This document shows positions 33,412-41,625 of a stretch of DNA of 64,000 nucleotides, piece after piece. Below the pieces are notes generated by a model. The model had not been told where the DNA came from, did no database searches, and saw only the letters and a program-made list of their open reading frames with translations. Location of the stretch: the NCBI GenBank assembly GCA_032433765.1, contig JAVIAB010000051.1, forward strand, positions 77,554,244 through 77,618,243. The letters run 5' to 3'. Position 1 is the stretch's first letter, and every line of letters begins with the position of its first letter. The translations under genes and the position numbers were made by a program. The stretch comes from Megaustenia siamemsis (Eukaryota > Mollusca > Gastropoda > Stylommatophora > Ariophantidae).

Positions 33412-33692
33412 ATCCCGTGTGTTACCGGGGCCTCATTATGAGGGAGGTAAAGAATAGTGACACTGTGACCTTCCAGGCATGTCGTAAGAGGCGACTAAGG
33501 AGTTGATCGATGGCTTGACAAGCTGTCATTGTAAAAAGTATTGTTATGGAAACAGCGCCATAGATTTTAGATCAGTGATCTCTGCAATATGAGCCATTTT
33601 GGCACGCAAGGTTTCTGTTTTTGAGATTGTGGTTCTGCCCTATGTGCCGTCTTCGGCTCGAGAGGACAATAGAATAGATAGAATTCTCAAAG
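33401..33692 (+). mobile_element. SINE-B with 11-bp target duplication
   Basis: AATTCTCAAAG at 33401-33411 and 33682-33692 brackets 33412-33681. Contains CATGTCGTAAGAGGCGACTA, GATTGTGGTTCTGCCCTATG and the tail GGCTCGAGAGGACAATAG-AATAGATAG. It inserted into the right-hand target duplication of the SINE-A fragment, so it is younger. The tail resembles the LINE-A 3' end. Confidence 0.88.
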
Positions 33693-34320
33693 TGATCAAC
33701 ACAAAAAGGATATCACTTAAGTGCAAGAGAAAGAAACAAACGATATTTTTCGAGCACATCGTGAGGAGAGAAAAATTGAAATTCTTGGTTACAACAGGGC
33801 AAAATACAAGGAAAAAGAGATTGTAGACGTCAAAGAGAAAAGATACTATATAGCAAGGTGCCATGGCACGGTAAACAGTCAACAACAGAACTATTTCTTA
33901 TTCTGACGTTCACCCGACCACCACTAACAAGAAAATAGCCCTCTTTGTCGTCCCGTCTTGAAAAGGACGAAACGTCACCGTGGATGTAGTGGTTTCTGCT
34001 AGGCTGTGATGTTTACGCCTTTTGACCCAACACATTCGACTGTAGAACGGCATTTTGAGTACCGGGTTGCATTTCCTATTTGATCCCTCTTGGGCAGGCT
34101 GGATTGTCTGTTTTTGGAAGCACCGCTGAGAGGTGGAGCAGGGTCTTGACCAGCTCTGTTGTTCGCCAATCCTGACGTATATAGTCAGCTGTGGGTCGCT
34201 GACGGCAATCAGCTCAGTCACTGAGAGGGCGTCTCGGCCCCAACAACAGAACTGATACGATGCGCTATGGACAATGAATTGTGGAAAGACATGCTCCCCC
34301 TACTCAAATCGGTATAGCGT
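33693..34320 (+). mobile_element. LINE-C 3' piece split by SINE-C
   Basis: LINE-C from KCKRKKQTIFFEHIVRREK to CAACAACAGAAC (33891), then SINE-C, then the rest of the 3' end (GATACGATGCGCTATGGAC) to ~34320. Confidence 0.75.
33880..34252 (-). mobile_element. SINE-C with 12-bp target duplication
   Basis: CAACAACAGAAC at 33880-33891 and 34241-34252 brackets a 349-bp insert in LINE-C. On the minus strand it starts GGCCGAGACGCCCTCTCAGT and holds GACGTTTCGTCC. A diverged relative is at 35215-35410. No clear pol III boxes, so calling it a SINE is inference from size and target duplication. Confidence 0.75.
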
Positions 34321-34572
34321 ATGATTATTATTACTATAACTATTATTGTTATCAATATTATTATTGCTATAACTATTATTATTATCAATATTATTATTGC
34401 TTTAACTATTATTATTATCAATATTATTATTGCTATAACTATTATTATTATCAATATTATTATTGCTTTAACTATTATTATTATCAATATTATTATTGCT
34501 TTAACTATTATTATTATCAATATTATTATTGCTTTAACTATTATTATTATCAATATTATTATTATTTGGTAA
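34318..34572. repeat. AT-rich 36-bp minisatellite of ATT/ATC units
   Basis: Repeats of TATTATTATCAATATTATTA with AACTATT or GCTTTAACTATT linkers. The Tyr-rich and Ile-rich frames on both strands are artefacts. Confidence 0.92.
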
Positions 34573-34697
34573 AGACTGAGAGAATCTGACAGACAATGGT
34601 GGAGAGTAAACTTAAGATATGGTACACCAATGTTTACAATAATAATGAAGACAAATATTTTGAGGACAGAATGCCAGCACCAAAAAAGTGAAAAAGT

Positions 34698-34935
34698 AAA
34701 GTACCCCTGTCACGCCAAATGACGTATAGGGAAATATGGTGTTAGTGACCCTATATTTTACAGACCTTCAGCACATGATTTTTTGGGGTAATGTGGTCGG
34801 TATTACGCCCGTGCTGCTTTACTTTCCCAGAAAAAAATCCGGTCCACATTTAAGGCTGGGTGAACCGGAAGCCGTCGGTTGGGATCGAACCCTACCCCTT
34901 GTCCTTTGTAGTCCAGTTCACTAACCACAGAAAAA
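34698..34935 (-). mobile_element. SINE-A copy
   Basis: Minus strand. The 3' end CGTCATTTGGCGTGACAGGG is at the left; the head with GGTTCGATCCCAACCGACGG and part of box A (GTGGTTAGTGAACTGGACTA) is at the right. Confidence 0.85.
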
Positions 34936-34939
34936 AATT

Positions 34940-35460
34940 ACTAAAAAAACTACTACTTTACGACACATAATACCATTGCTGGTTTATGTCTGGGGACTCA
35001 CGATAGAACCAGAGGGATAAAAGCCCTTTGGTCAAAGCAGTCGCCACAATGTGTGAGACCAAGGGGATTTATATTTCACCCTTACCTCTCCCCCCTCCCC
35101 CCCAATAGAAAAAGATTATTTCTATCTACCGCGGGTTTCGAAGACCATACATTTCAGCCACCTAAACAGTGGATTTCGCCGCACGGCCACGCGTTCCTCA
35201 TGGGTTGAATGCAGTTAACATATCATGGCCGACCGAGTGTGTCAGATCGACAAGCAACAGAACTGATCCAAACCCTTCTCCACCTCCCAGCCGTTTTCTT
35301 GGAAACAGACTAACCAGTTTGGCCACCAGAGAGATCTAAGAGGGAAAGCAAACCGGTAATCAAAATGTCATTCCAGAGATGGATATATCGGACCGAAAGT
35401 AGCAGATGTCGCATGTTGTAGCAAACTAGCAATACAGTATCCACGTCTTCCTAGAGACCT
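34940..35460 (+). mobile_element. Unassigned sequence with a SINE-C-related stretch
   Basis: 35215-35410 follows the minus-strand reading of SINE-C (ATGGCCGACCGAGTG, CCACCTCCCAGCCGTTTTCT, GAGGGAAAGCAAACCGG) with many changes. The rest is unassigned. Confidence 0.45.
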
Positions 35461-35469
35461 ATCCTCTAA

Positions 35470-36010
35470 GGGACGCCACGTCCCCACAGTGTCTTCTGAT
35501 GGGGCGCCACGTCTCCACAGTGTCTTCTCATGGGGCGCCACGTCATCACAGAGTCTTCTCATGGGGTACCACGTCCCAACAGAGTCTTCTCATGGGGCGC
35601 CACGTCCCAACAGAGTCTTCTCATGGGGCGCCACGTCACCACAGAGTCTTCTCATGGGGCACCACGTCCCCACAGAGTCTTCTCATGGGGCGCCACGTCT
35701 CCACAGAGTCTTCTCATGGGGTACCACGTCCCCAAAGGCTCTTCTCATGGGGCGCCACGTCTCCACAGAGTCTTCTCATGGGGCGCCACGTCTCCACAGT
35801 GTCTTCTCATGGGGCGCCACGTCTCCACAGTCTTCTCATGGGGCACCACGTCACCACAGAGTCTTCTCATCGGGCGCCACGTCAGCACAGAGTCTTCTCA
35901 TGGGGCACCACGTCACCACATAGTCTTCTCATGGGGCGCCACGTCACCACAGAGTCTTTTCATTGGGCGCTTCGCTCAACAGAAACCCTTTCAAAGGCGC
36001 CACGGCCAAC
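35470..36010. repeat. 31-bp GC-rich minisatellite, about 17 units
   Basis: The unit holds GTCTTCTCATGGGGCGCCAC and GTCACCACAGA. One unit near 35820 is shortened. The three plus-strand frames (144-187 aa) are repeat artefacts. Its GC content stands out from the AT-rich flanks. Confidence 0.92.
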
Positions 36011-36011
36011 C

Positions 36012-36789
36012 AATGTCCTCTCAAGAGGCAATATTCTCCTATGTTTATTAACATGTTCCTAGGCTTATTAACAGTTCCATTCTTCCTATCACCTGTCAGT
36101 CTGTCTGATTGTCCGCAGGTCTGTCCATTCGTCTGTCTGTCTCATCTATTTACCAATCTATTGCTGCCTGTCTGTCTAGCCTAGAAATTAATAAGCGGGA
36201 CATTACCAACGAAAGCAACTATTTTCTTTATGTTTTCTGTTATTCTCGTTGCAATATAAGAGTTTGTAAAGTCGAGACCTGTTTGTTTCTTGATGCTGTT
36301 ACTATATCTTTTTCTTTATCTCTGTCTTCCATTGCGTCCTTCAATTTTCAATTCCCTGCAAGAACTGACAGGTTCGTTGTACGGACTCTCATTTCTTAGC
36401 AGTGATGAAATAAGAAGATCAAGATATTGACTAATTTTGATTCAAATTCTCTGGTGGGTTATTTTGTTGGTAAAGTGGACTCAATATGAGCCTGTCAATA
36501 TCTAACGAGAATATCGCATCTTAATTTTCTGTGTATACTTTTTGTTCATGGTTGACATTTAGAACTTATACATCTGGCGTAGTAACAACTGCATTTAATG
36601 CCGCCATATTGGTAATATAAATAAAGAACTGGAGACGATAATATGAAGAAAGAACAAGAGTAGAAAGAACCAGTCTTATATGGTGTTACAGCTCATAATG
36701 TGTTTAACCATCGACATATTTTTGGGGAAGGTGGTTATCATTACTCCAGTGTTGTCTTTCTTTCTAAGACTAGAATGTAAAAGCTGTTG
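36012..36789. other. Left flank of the Polinton; no gene recognised
   Basis: Nothing recognised except a CTGT-rich stretch at 36090-36180. Confidence 0.35.
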
Positions 36790-36795
36790 ATCGTG

Positions 36796-37416
36796 AGTAG
36801 TAGGTCGTGGACACTTTACACCTATGACGTAACAAAGACAAAGAGTAGGGTATACCCTACGAAGTCCAGTACCCTTCAAGTACAAGAGTTATATAGAGAC
36901 GGCGCCAAACTGCGCCAAACTGCGGCAAGCTGCGGCAAGCCAGAGTGATGTCATGATATATATGTATATATGAATAGGACTTGTATAGTGCATGAAGGGG
37001 TGGGTTGTTGAGGGGATAATTACTAAGTCATGTATTGGACATCAGTTTTTCCCGCCAAAGTGACTTCCAATAGGAGCTAGTGTGTGTGTGTGTGTTGTCC
37101 GGCTATAGACCACGCCCACTCCGGAAGTGAAACTACCATATTAGGGAGTAGTGATACGTTAGTTATTTCATAGTTATGGTGAGCATATATACATATAATA
37201 GTAATAGTAATAGTTATTATATCTACGTGGACGTAAATGGGCCCCGTATTTAAGATAGGGACCATAAGTAGGTATATATACATACGTATATATTGGCAAA
37301 TCTTGCTGGCGGTATTAACGAACAGTCATTTTCTCCCACCGTGGCACATAATGACCCAATCAATTCTGTTCGCGCGTGAGTTTAATGATTATTGTCTCCA
37401 GCGCGAAACACAACAA
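36796..37416 (+). repeat. Left terminal inverted repeat
   Basis: The outer ~285 bp match the right repeat without a visible difference. After a (TG)n run only scattered substitutions occur to about 37360, then the match weakens and ends near 37416. It contains a short direct repeat (AACTGCGCCAAACTGCGGC, 36908-36946) and a TATA-like GTTATATAGAG at ~36889. Confidence 0.95.
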
Positions 37417-37495
37417 GTGTAAACTAATGAGCGATCTGTCTCGGTACGCGGTTAGCAGACAATAAGACATAGGTTAACAACAATACTTATGGTCT

Positions 37496-37509
37496 CGATA
37501 CGCGTATCG
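37496..37509. promoter_or_regulatory. 14-bp perfect palindrome upstream of the ATPase
   Basis: CGATACGCGTATCG is its own reverse complement and lies 25 bp upstream of the TATA box at 37534. A possible factor-binding site, judged from symmetry and position only. Confidence 0.35.
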
Positions 37510-37533
37510 TGTTATCAAATAAGGTTCGTAAGT

Positions 37534-37567
37534 TATAAAATAACGACATAAATCTACCTCGCGACAG
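37534..37567 (+). promoter_or_regulatory. Core promoter of the plus-strand gene block (TATA + Inr)
   Basis: TATAAAAT at 37534-37541 and an initiator-like ACAGTC with its A at 37566, 32 bp from the first T. The ATG is at 37576, implying a leader of only ~10 nt. CAGT-type initiators also sit at matching distances upstream of the Bcl-2-like and polymerase genes. Confidence 0.5.
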
Positions 37568-37575
37568 TCGTAGGT

Positions 37576-38190
37576 ATGGATCCAACCTGGAATCATCCGT
37601 TTACGGCGCTAGTCGCAGGACCGACGAGATGCGGAAAAAGTGTGTTTGTTAGGAGATTTATCGTCCACGTGTCAGAAATGGTCAGACCCGCTCCGGAGGA
37701 AATAATCTACTGTTACGCCGAGTGGCAATCGATGTACGATACGATGAAGGGTGTTCAGTTTAACGAAGGGCTACCCGACATGGAGCAATGGCGAGGAGAT
37801 AGGACACGTCTGTTGGTCATAGACGATCTGATGAACGAAACCGACGATAGGGTCACGAAACTATTTACCAAGGGAAGTCATCATAGAAATATAAGCGTCG
37901 TGTATATAGTACAGAATCTCTTTAGCAAAAACAAGGAACACCGGACGATAAGTCTCAACAGTCATTACATAGTTATGTTTAAAAACCCGAGAGACGGGTC
38001 TCAGATTACGAATCTGGCCAAACAAATGTACCCGGGGCGCGTGTCGTACGTGCAAGAAAGTTTTAAAGACGCGACATCGGCTCCACACGGGTATTTATTA
38101 ATTGACCTTCGGCAAGAGACGCCGGATCATCTAAGGCTCCGAACCAATATTTTTCCTAAAGAACAGCAGGTAGTCTACATCCCAAAATAA
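37576..38190 (+). CDS. Polinton packaging ATPase (FtsK/HerA, A32-like), 204 aa
   Basis: P-loop ATPase that drives genome packaging into the capsid in PRD1/adenovirus-lineage viruses. Walker A is GPTRCGKS (residues 15-22). Walker B is RLLVIDDL (78-85), with D83 and D84. VVYIVQNLF (108-116) fits the conserved strand after Walker B in A32-type enzymes, and the C-terminal part continues to a PKEQQVVYIPK end. The frame is full length for the family and intact. It is the first gene of the block and follows a TATA/Inr pair directly; the next ORF starts 5 bp after its stop. Assigned with high confidence from motifs and neighbours. Confidence 0.95.
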   Translation: MDPTWNHPFTALVAGPTRCGKSVFVRRFIVHVSEMVRPAPEEIIYCYAEWQSMYDTMKGVQFNEGLPDMEQWRGDRTRLLVIDDLMNETDDRVTKLFTKGSHHRNISVVYIVQNLFSKNKEHRTISLNSHYIVMFKNPRDGSQITNLAKQMYPGRVSYVQESFKDATSAPHGYLLIDLRQETPDHLRLRTNIFPKEQQVVYIPK

Positions 38191-38195
38191 GGAAC

Positions 38196-38519
38196 ATGGG
38201 CGAGTCGGTCAAAAGACACGGAGAGATGTTGCGTTTTCTGTGCTCGGCTAAACCACCAGCTGTAAAGGCCGCGATGAAAACAGCGTCGCCTGATCTCATA
38301 AGAACTCTGTGCGAATGTTGCCACAACGTGTTAAAAGGTAACGTTCGGCTCACGCCGGCTCAGAAGAGACGGTTGCAGCGCCATAAACACGACCTGAGGA
38401 TTCTCGCACGAAAAAAGACGACCGTGAAAAAGAGAAAACAGATTCTACAAAAGGGTGGTTTTATCGGCGCTCTGATTAAACCAGTTCTGGGTATCCTGAG
38501 CGGTATTCTGGGCATGTGA
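38196..38519 (+). CDS. Small basic protein with hydrophobic tail (pX/mu-like), 107 aa
   Basis: Lys/Arg-rich (RLTPAQKRRLQRHKHDLRIL, 51-70; KKTTVKKRKQ, 73-82) with a Gly/hydrophobic C-terminal tail from GGFIGALIKPVLGILSG (87-103). A Cys pair lies at 41-42. This layout is recurrent in animal Polintons. A role as an adenovirus pX/mu-like DNA-condensing or core protein is an inference from basicity, the hydrophobic tail and position beside packaging genes. It starts 5 bp after the ATPase stop and ends 3 bp before the next ORF. Intact. Confidence 0.8.
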   Translation: MGESVKRHGEMLRFLCSAKPPAVKAAMKTASPDLIRTLCECCHNVLKGNVRLTPAQKRRLQRHKHDLRILARKKTTVKKRKQILQKGGFIGALIKPVLGILSGILGM

Positions 38520-38522
38520 ACG

Positions 38523-38984
38523 ATGGCCAAGAAAATGATTTTGATCGATCCTCGACTGGTAGAGTCTGTAAATCACCACCAACCCGCGTATACGCCACCC
38601 GAGTCACTAAAAGACACCCTAGGAGATCTGGATACGCAAATGCAACGAGTCCTGGAAAGAGAGGACATGTCACCACGCGACAAAGCCAGAATGTATCAGC
38701 AGACATTGCAACGGTATCTGCAACGTCTCAATCAGTACAGACACAAACCTCTAGGCGTAGTGGACATTAAACAGGCACCCCCATCCCCCGACGCGATTAC
38801 AACACCACCAACTGCGGTACTTAAAGACGAAGTCGACGAAAAAATTCCTCAGTCAGCGCCAAGCGCGCCTAGGCCGGAAACGAAAGCGGTCACTCACAAA
38901 GAAGTTGTGGGCAAGTACAGGCTCAGGAAAATAAGAAAAAGTAAAATTCCAAAACCAAACTGGGAGTCATGGCCAAACGAGTAG
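38523..38984 (+). CDS. Unassigned basic Polinton protein, 153 aa
   Basis: N-terminal MAKKMILIDPRLVES, then a helical stretch with LDTQMQRVLEREDMSPRDKA and RMYQQTLQRYLQRLNQYR (about 33-71), a Pro-rich linker with acidic patches, and a basic C-terminus KYRLRKIRKSKIPKP. I do not recognise a catalytic motif. Proteins with this start (LIDPRL) and helical block accompany the integrase in related elements as I know them, but their role is unknown to me. Its last 16 bases overlap the integrase start in another frame. Intact. Confidence 0.75.
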   Translation: MAKKMILIDPRLVESVNHHQPAYTPPESLKDTLGDLDTQMQRVLEREDMSPRDKARMYQQTLQRYLQRLNQYRHKPLGVVDIKQAPPSPDAITTPPTAVLKDEVDEKIPQSAPSAPRPETKAVTHKEVVGKYRLRKIRKSKIPKPNWESWPNE

Positions 38985-40057
38985 ATAAGATTTTAAGAAG
39001 CCATTACTACGATCCGAATCGACCGGGTGCCTACGGGGGTGTGGGTGGTTTACAGCGTAGTACAAAACTAAGCTCTGCAAAAATTAAAGAATGGCTGAGT
39101 CTGCAGGATGCTTATACTCTACACAAACCCGTTGTTAGAAAATTTAAGAGACGACCCATCATCGTGGGTGGTATGAATCATCAGTTCCAGGCTGATCTGA
39201 TCGATCTGAGACAATTAAGAAGATACAACGACGCGTTCTCGTATCTCGTTACGTGTATCGACGTTTTTGCGAAGTATGCTTGGGCAGTTCCGATACGGTC
39301 GAAAACCGCAAAAAATCTAGTGGAGGCCGTGAGCGAAATATTTGCCGAGCGCAAACCGATACATCTTCAAACGGACAAAGGATCCGAATTCGTCAACAAA
39401 ACTTTCCTAAAGTTTCTCAAGGAAAATGGAGTCCATTTCTTCACTACGGAGAACGAGGATATAAAGGCAGCGATCGTAGAACGATTTAACCGAACGTTAA
39501 AAGAGAAAATGTGGAAATTGTTTACGAAAACGAACAAATTGAGATATGTGGATGCGTTATCCGCCTTACTCAGAAACTACAATAATTCGTATCACAGGAG
39601 CATTAAAATGGCGCCGGTCCACGTAAATTCGGCCAATCAAGAACAAGTCTGGAACACGTTGTATAATAAACTGTCGGGGAGAGACAATAGACAGTCAGTG
39701 GCGATCAATAACCGTTATAAAGAAGGTGATCGAGTTAGGATAGCTCAAGCCAGAGCTAATTTCAAAAAGGGGTATACACCATCGTGGACGGAAGAACTGT
39801 TTACAATCAGTCGTGTAAACAAAAACACTAACCCGGTAACCTACGTTGTGAAAGATGATTCTGGTGAAGAGTTGAAAGGGTCGTTTTATACAGAAGAGCT
39901 TCAGAAAGTCGGCGATAAACGGGTGTATCGAATAGAAGCCATCTTAGAAGAGAGGAAAGTTGGTGGAAAAAAACAGTACTTAGTCAAATGGTACGGTTAC
40001 ACCTCGGCATTTAACAGTTGGATTTTGAGCGAGCAGGTATCAAGATACAGAGACTGA
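38969..40057 (+). CDS. Retrovirus-type integrase with C-terminal chromodomain, 362 aa
   Basis: Catalyses strand transfer of the element's ends and fits the 6-bp target duplication. The rve core carries the DDE triad: D76 (HQFQADLIDL), D136 (LQTDKGSEFVN) and E171 (AAIVERFNRTLKE), a D-x59-D-x34-E spacing. A basic SH3-like segment follows (YKEGDRVRIAQARANFKKG). The C-terminus (about 319-357) is a chromodomain: VYRIEAILEERK, QYLVKWYGY, FNSWILSEQV. Chromodomains can steer integration to methylated histones; that is family knowledge, not shown here. All three acidic residues are present, so it looks functional. It overlaps the upstream ORF by 16 bp. Confidence 0.95.
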   Translation: MAKRVDKILRSHYYDPNRPGAYGGVGGLQRSTKLSSAKIKEWLSLQDAYTLHKPVVRKFKRRPIIVGGMNHQFQADLIDLRQLRRYNDAFSYLVTCIDVFAKYAWAVPIRSKTAKNLVEAVSEIFAERKPIHLQTDKGSEFVNKTFLKFLKENGVHFFTTENEDIKAAIVERFNRTLKEKMWKLFTKTNKLRYVDALSALLRNYNNSYHRSIKMAPVHVNSANQEQVWNTLYNKLSGRDNRQSVAINNRYKEGDRVRIAQARANFKKGYTPSWTEELFTISRVNKNTNPVTYVVKDDSGEELKGSFYTEELQKVGDKRVYRIEAILEERKVGGKKQYLVKWYGYTSAFNSWILSEQVSRYRD

Positions 40058-40061
40058 CGAA

Positions 40062-40367
40062 ATGGAGGGGGATGAACACGTGCAAACTTTTCTGAGTACG
40101 GTAGTTGAACGAGAAGAAACGAAGAACGACGAAGGGACCAGTCACGATAGCAGAACCTCACTCTGGCCTGTTTTCGGTAAACTGCTCCCGCGAATGGAAA
40201 TCGTTTTTCTCTGCCAAATGATTGTTATATATGCCGTAATCGGCGTGGCTTTATTTAATCTGACGGGTGGAAACGGTGAGGGTCAGGACGGAAAGATTTG
40301 GATCGCGCTCCTGAGTAGTTGTCTGGGATATATGCTTCCAAATCCCAAGTTAGAGACGAGACGGTGA
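40062..40367 (+). CDS. Small membrane protein, 101 aa
   Basis: A polar acidic N-terminus (1-40) is followed by LLPRMEIVFLCQMIVIYAVI, starting a membrane helix at about 47-67, and a second, weaker hydrophobic segment IWIALLSSCLGYMLP (79-93) that ends in PNPKL. No catalytic motif. It sits between integrase and penton, with 4- and 10-bp gaps. A virion-associated or membrane-targeting role is inference. I know similar short two-helix proteins from animal Polintons but no function for them. Confidence 0.75.
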   Translation: MEGDEHVQTFLSTVVEREETKNDEGTSHDSRTSLWPVFGKLLPRMEIVFLCQMIVIYAVIGVALFNLTGGNGEGQDGKIWIALLSSCLGYMLPNPKLETRR

Positions 40368-40377
40368 ATCAAGGAAG

Positions 40378-40701
40378 ATGAGTTTTTACATCACAGCCCC
40401 TAGCAACGCTTCGATGCAAATTTATCCTGAAAATAGTCCTGGAAACTTTTTCGTCAAACTCCCTCAAACTATCGAACTGAATGCAAACTACGAAGTTGGT
40501 TTGGCCGAGATACAATTTCCAAACACTCATTTCAACGTCCTACCCGGCGATATCTGGATCCGTTACGAAACCTCTAGTAACACAGCAGTAACAATGGAAC
40601 TGGCGCCGGGGTTATACAAGACAGCGGATAACTTTATCGATGCTTTAAATAAAGTGATTTTGGAAAAAACACCCGGCGTCAATATGAGATTTTTTTATTA
40701 A
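40378..40701 (+). CDS. Minor capsid (penton-like) protein, N-terminal part, frame-broken
   Basis: MSFYITAPSNASMQIYPENS and NYEVGLAEIQFPNTHFNV are typical of the start of the Polinton minor capsid protein, a single jelly-roll forming the capsid vertices. The frame ends early at a TAA at 40699, inside T-run and A-run homopolymers (40690-40708). The remainder is open in the -1 frame from about 40695 to 41135. A one-base loss (real or an assembly error) is the simple explanation; -1 ribosomal slippage on the T-run is a less likely one. Identity as penton rests on family recognition and gene order. Confidence 0.8.
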   Translation: MSFYITAPSNASMQIYPENSPGNFFVKLPQTIELNANYEVGLAEIQFPNTHFNVLPGDIWIRYETSSNTAVTMELAPGLYKTADNFIDALNKVILEKTPGVNMRFFY

Positions 40702-41135
40702 AAAAAAACGAAAATAAGGCCATCTTTAAAGTCGTTGACCAAGGAGCCTCGGTTACCATAAGCGAGGAATTGAAAAGTATCTTAAGCTTCCCATCGAATC
40801 GCGTGACAGACGCTAACGTGGCCCTGCACGGCGAGAAAGAAATAAATTTGGAAACGCAAACTAGAAACGTGTACGTCTATTGCGATCTAGTGTCACCTAG
40901 AGTGGTGGGGGATGTTCTGGTACCCTTACTGAGGGCAGTTCCTATTTTGGAGAAAACCACCACATCCATATTTCGCATCTACGACAAACCGCACTATGTC
41001 CCCCTGAGCAGGTTCTCCTTCGACAGGTTAGAAATTCTTTTAACTAACGACAGGGGAGTTGCGATCCCATTTACATCCGGAACGTCGGTACTGACGTTAC
41101 ATTTCAGAGCGCGGAAGCACTTCGATCTGGTATAA
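40695..41135 (+). CDS. Minor capsid (penton-like) protein, C-terminal part
   Basis: Continuation of the penton-like protein in the -1 frame. Visible parts include NVYVYCDLVSPRVVGDVLVP, LLRAVPI and HYVPLSRFSFDRLEILLTND, ending in a beta-strand-rich LTLHFRARK. There is no ATG of its own near the break, which argues for a split gene over two genes. The stop TAA shares its final A with the ATG of the next gene (TAATG). Confidence 0.8.
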   Translation, partial: LLKKNENKAIFKVVDQGASVTISEELKSILSFPSNRVTDANVALHGEKEINLETQTRNVYVYCDLVSPRVVGDVLVPLLRAVPILEKTTTSIFRIYDKPHYVPLSRFSFDRLEILLTNDRGVAIPFTSGTSVLTLHFRARKHFDLV

Positions 41136-41620
41136 TGGTGAGACACACGCCGCTTCATCGAAATGCTAAGTTATATGAAGAGTGTTGCTTTAATCAAGCC
41201 GGCCACGGCCTCCCGGTATTTGTCGGAGGTAGAAGTCAGCAAGGGCGCGGTATCGGAAGTTTTTTCGGAGGCATCGGAAGAGCAATTTTACCGTGGCTAA
41301 AAACAGGTGGTAAGGCATTACTCAGAGAAGGTGTCGGCATGGGACTACAAGTCGCGCAAGACGCATTGGCGGGAAGAAACATTGGAGAGTCGTTTAAAGA
41401 AAGAGCTAAGGAATCTGGTCAGCGTTTAATTCAGGGAGCCATCAGTCATCTGGCTGGGGGCGATACAGGCCAACAAACCGGAAGCGGTAGAAGAAGGAAA
41501 AGACGAGCAGCTCCACCTGGGATGCCGGCAAGAAGAATAAAAACGACGAAACGACGCGATCACTCTCATTCCGCGTCCAAGAAGTCTAAGAGGACAAACT
41601 ATTCGGATATATTCGGTTAA
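41135..41620 (+). CDS. pVI-like capsid-associated protein, 161 aa
   Basis: GLPVFVGGRSQQGRGIGSFF (25-44) leads into an amphipathic Gly-rich stretch, GGIGRAILPWLKTGGKALLR (45-64) and GVGMGLQVAQDALAG, then a very basic tail (GRRRKRRAAPP; RRIKTTKRRD) and a C-terminal SDIFG. The N-terminal Gly-rich amphipathic segment with a basic tail resembles adenovirus pVI-type membrane-active internal proteins. That parallel is inference, and a core-protein role is possible too. The GLPVFVGGR and GGR sites could be processed by the nearby adenain-like protease, also inference. Starts on the TAATG overlap with penton; MCP starts 5 bp after. Intact. Confidence 0.75.
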   Translation: MVRHTPLHRNAKLYEECCFNQAGHGLPVFVGGRSQQGRGIGSFFGGIGRAILPWLKTGGKALLREGVGMGLQVAQDALAGRNIGESFKERAKESGQRLIQGAISHLAGGDTGQQTGSGRRRKRRAAPPGMPARRIKTTKRRDHSHSASKKSKRTNYSDIFG

Positions 41621-41625
41621 GCGAT

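Larger units (their letters stand above)
32119..34083. repeat. Tandem segmental duplication, copy 2
   Basis: Second copy of 30567-32118. It is longer because of a SINE-A fragment (33275-33394) and a SINE-B (33412-33681), both with target duplications. Confidence 0.92.

Noticed and set aside
35489..36062. Three plus-strand frames of 144-187 aa
   Set aside because: Repeat translations of a 31-bp minisatellite; the frames are equivalent and only reflect the absence of stops in the unit.
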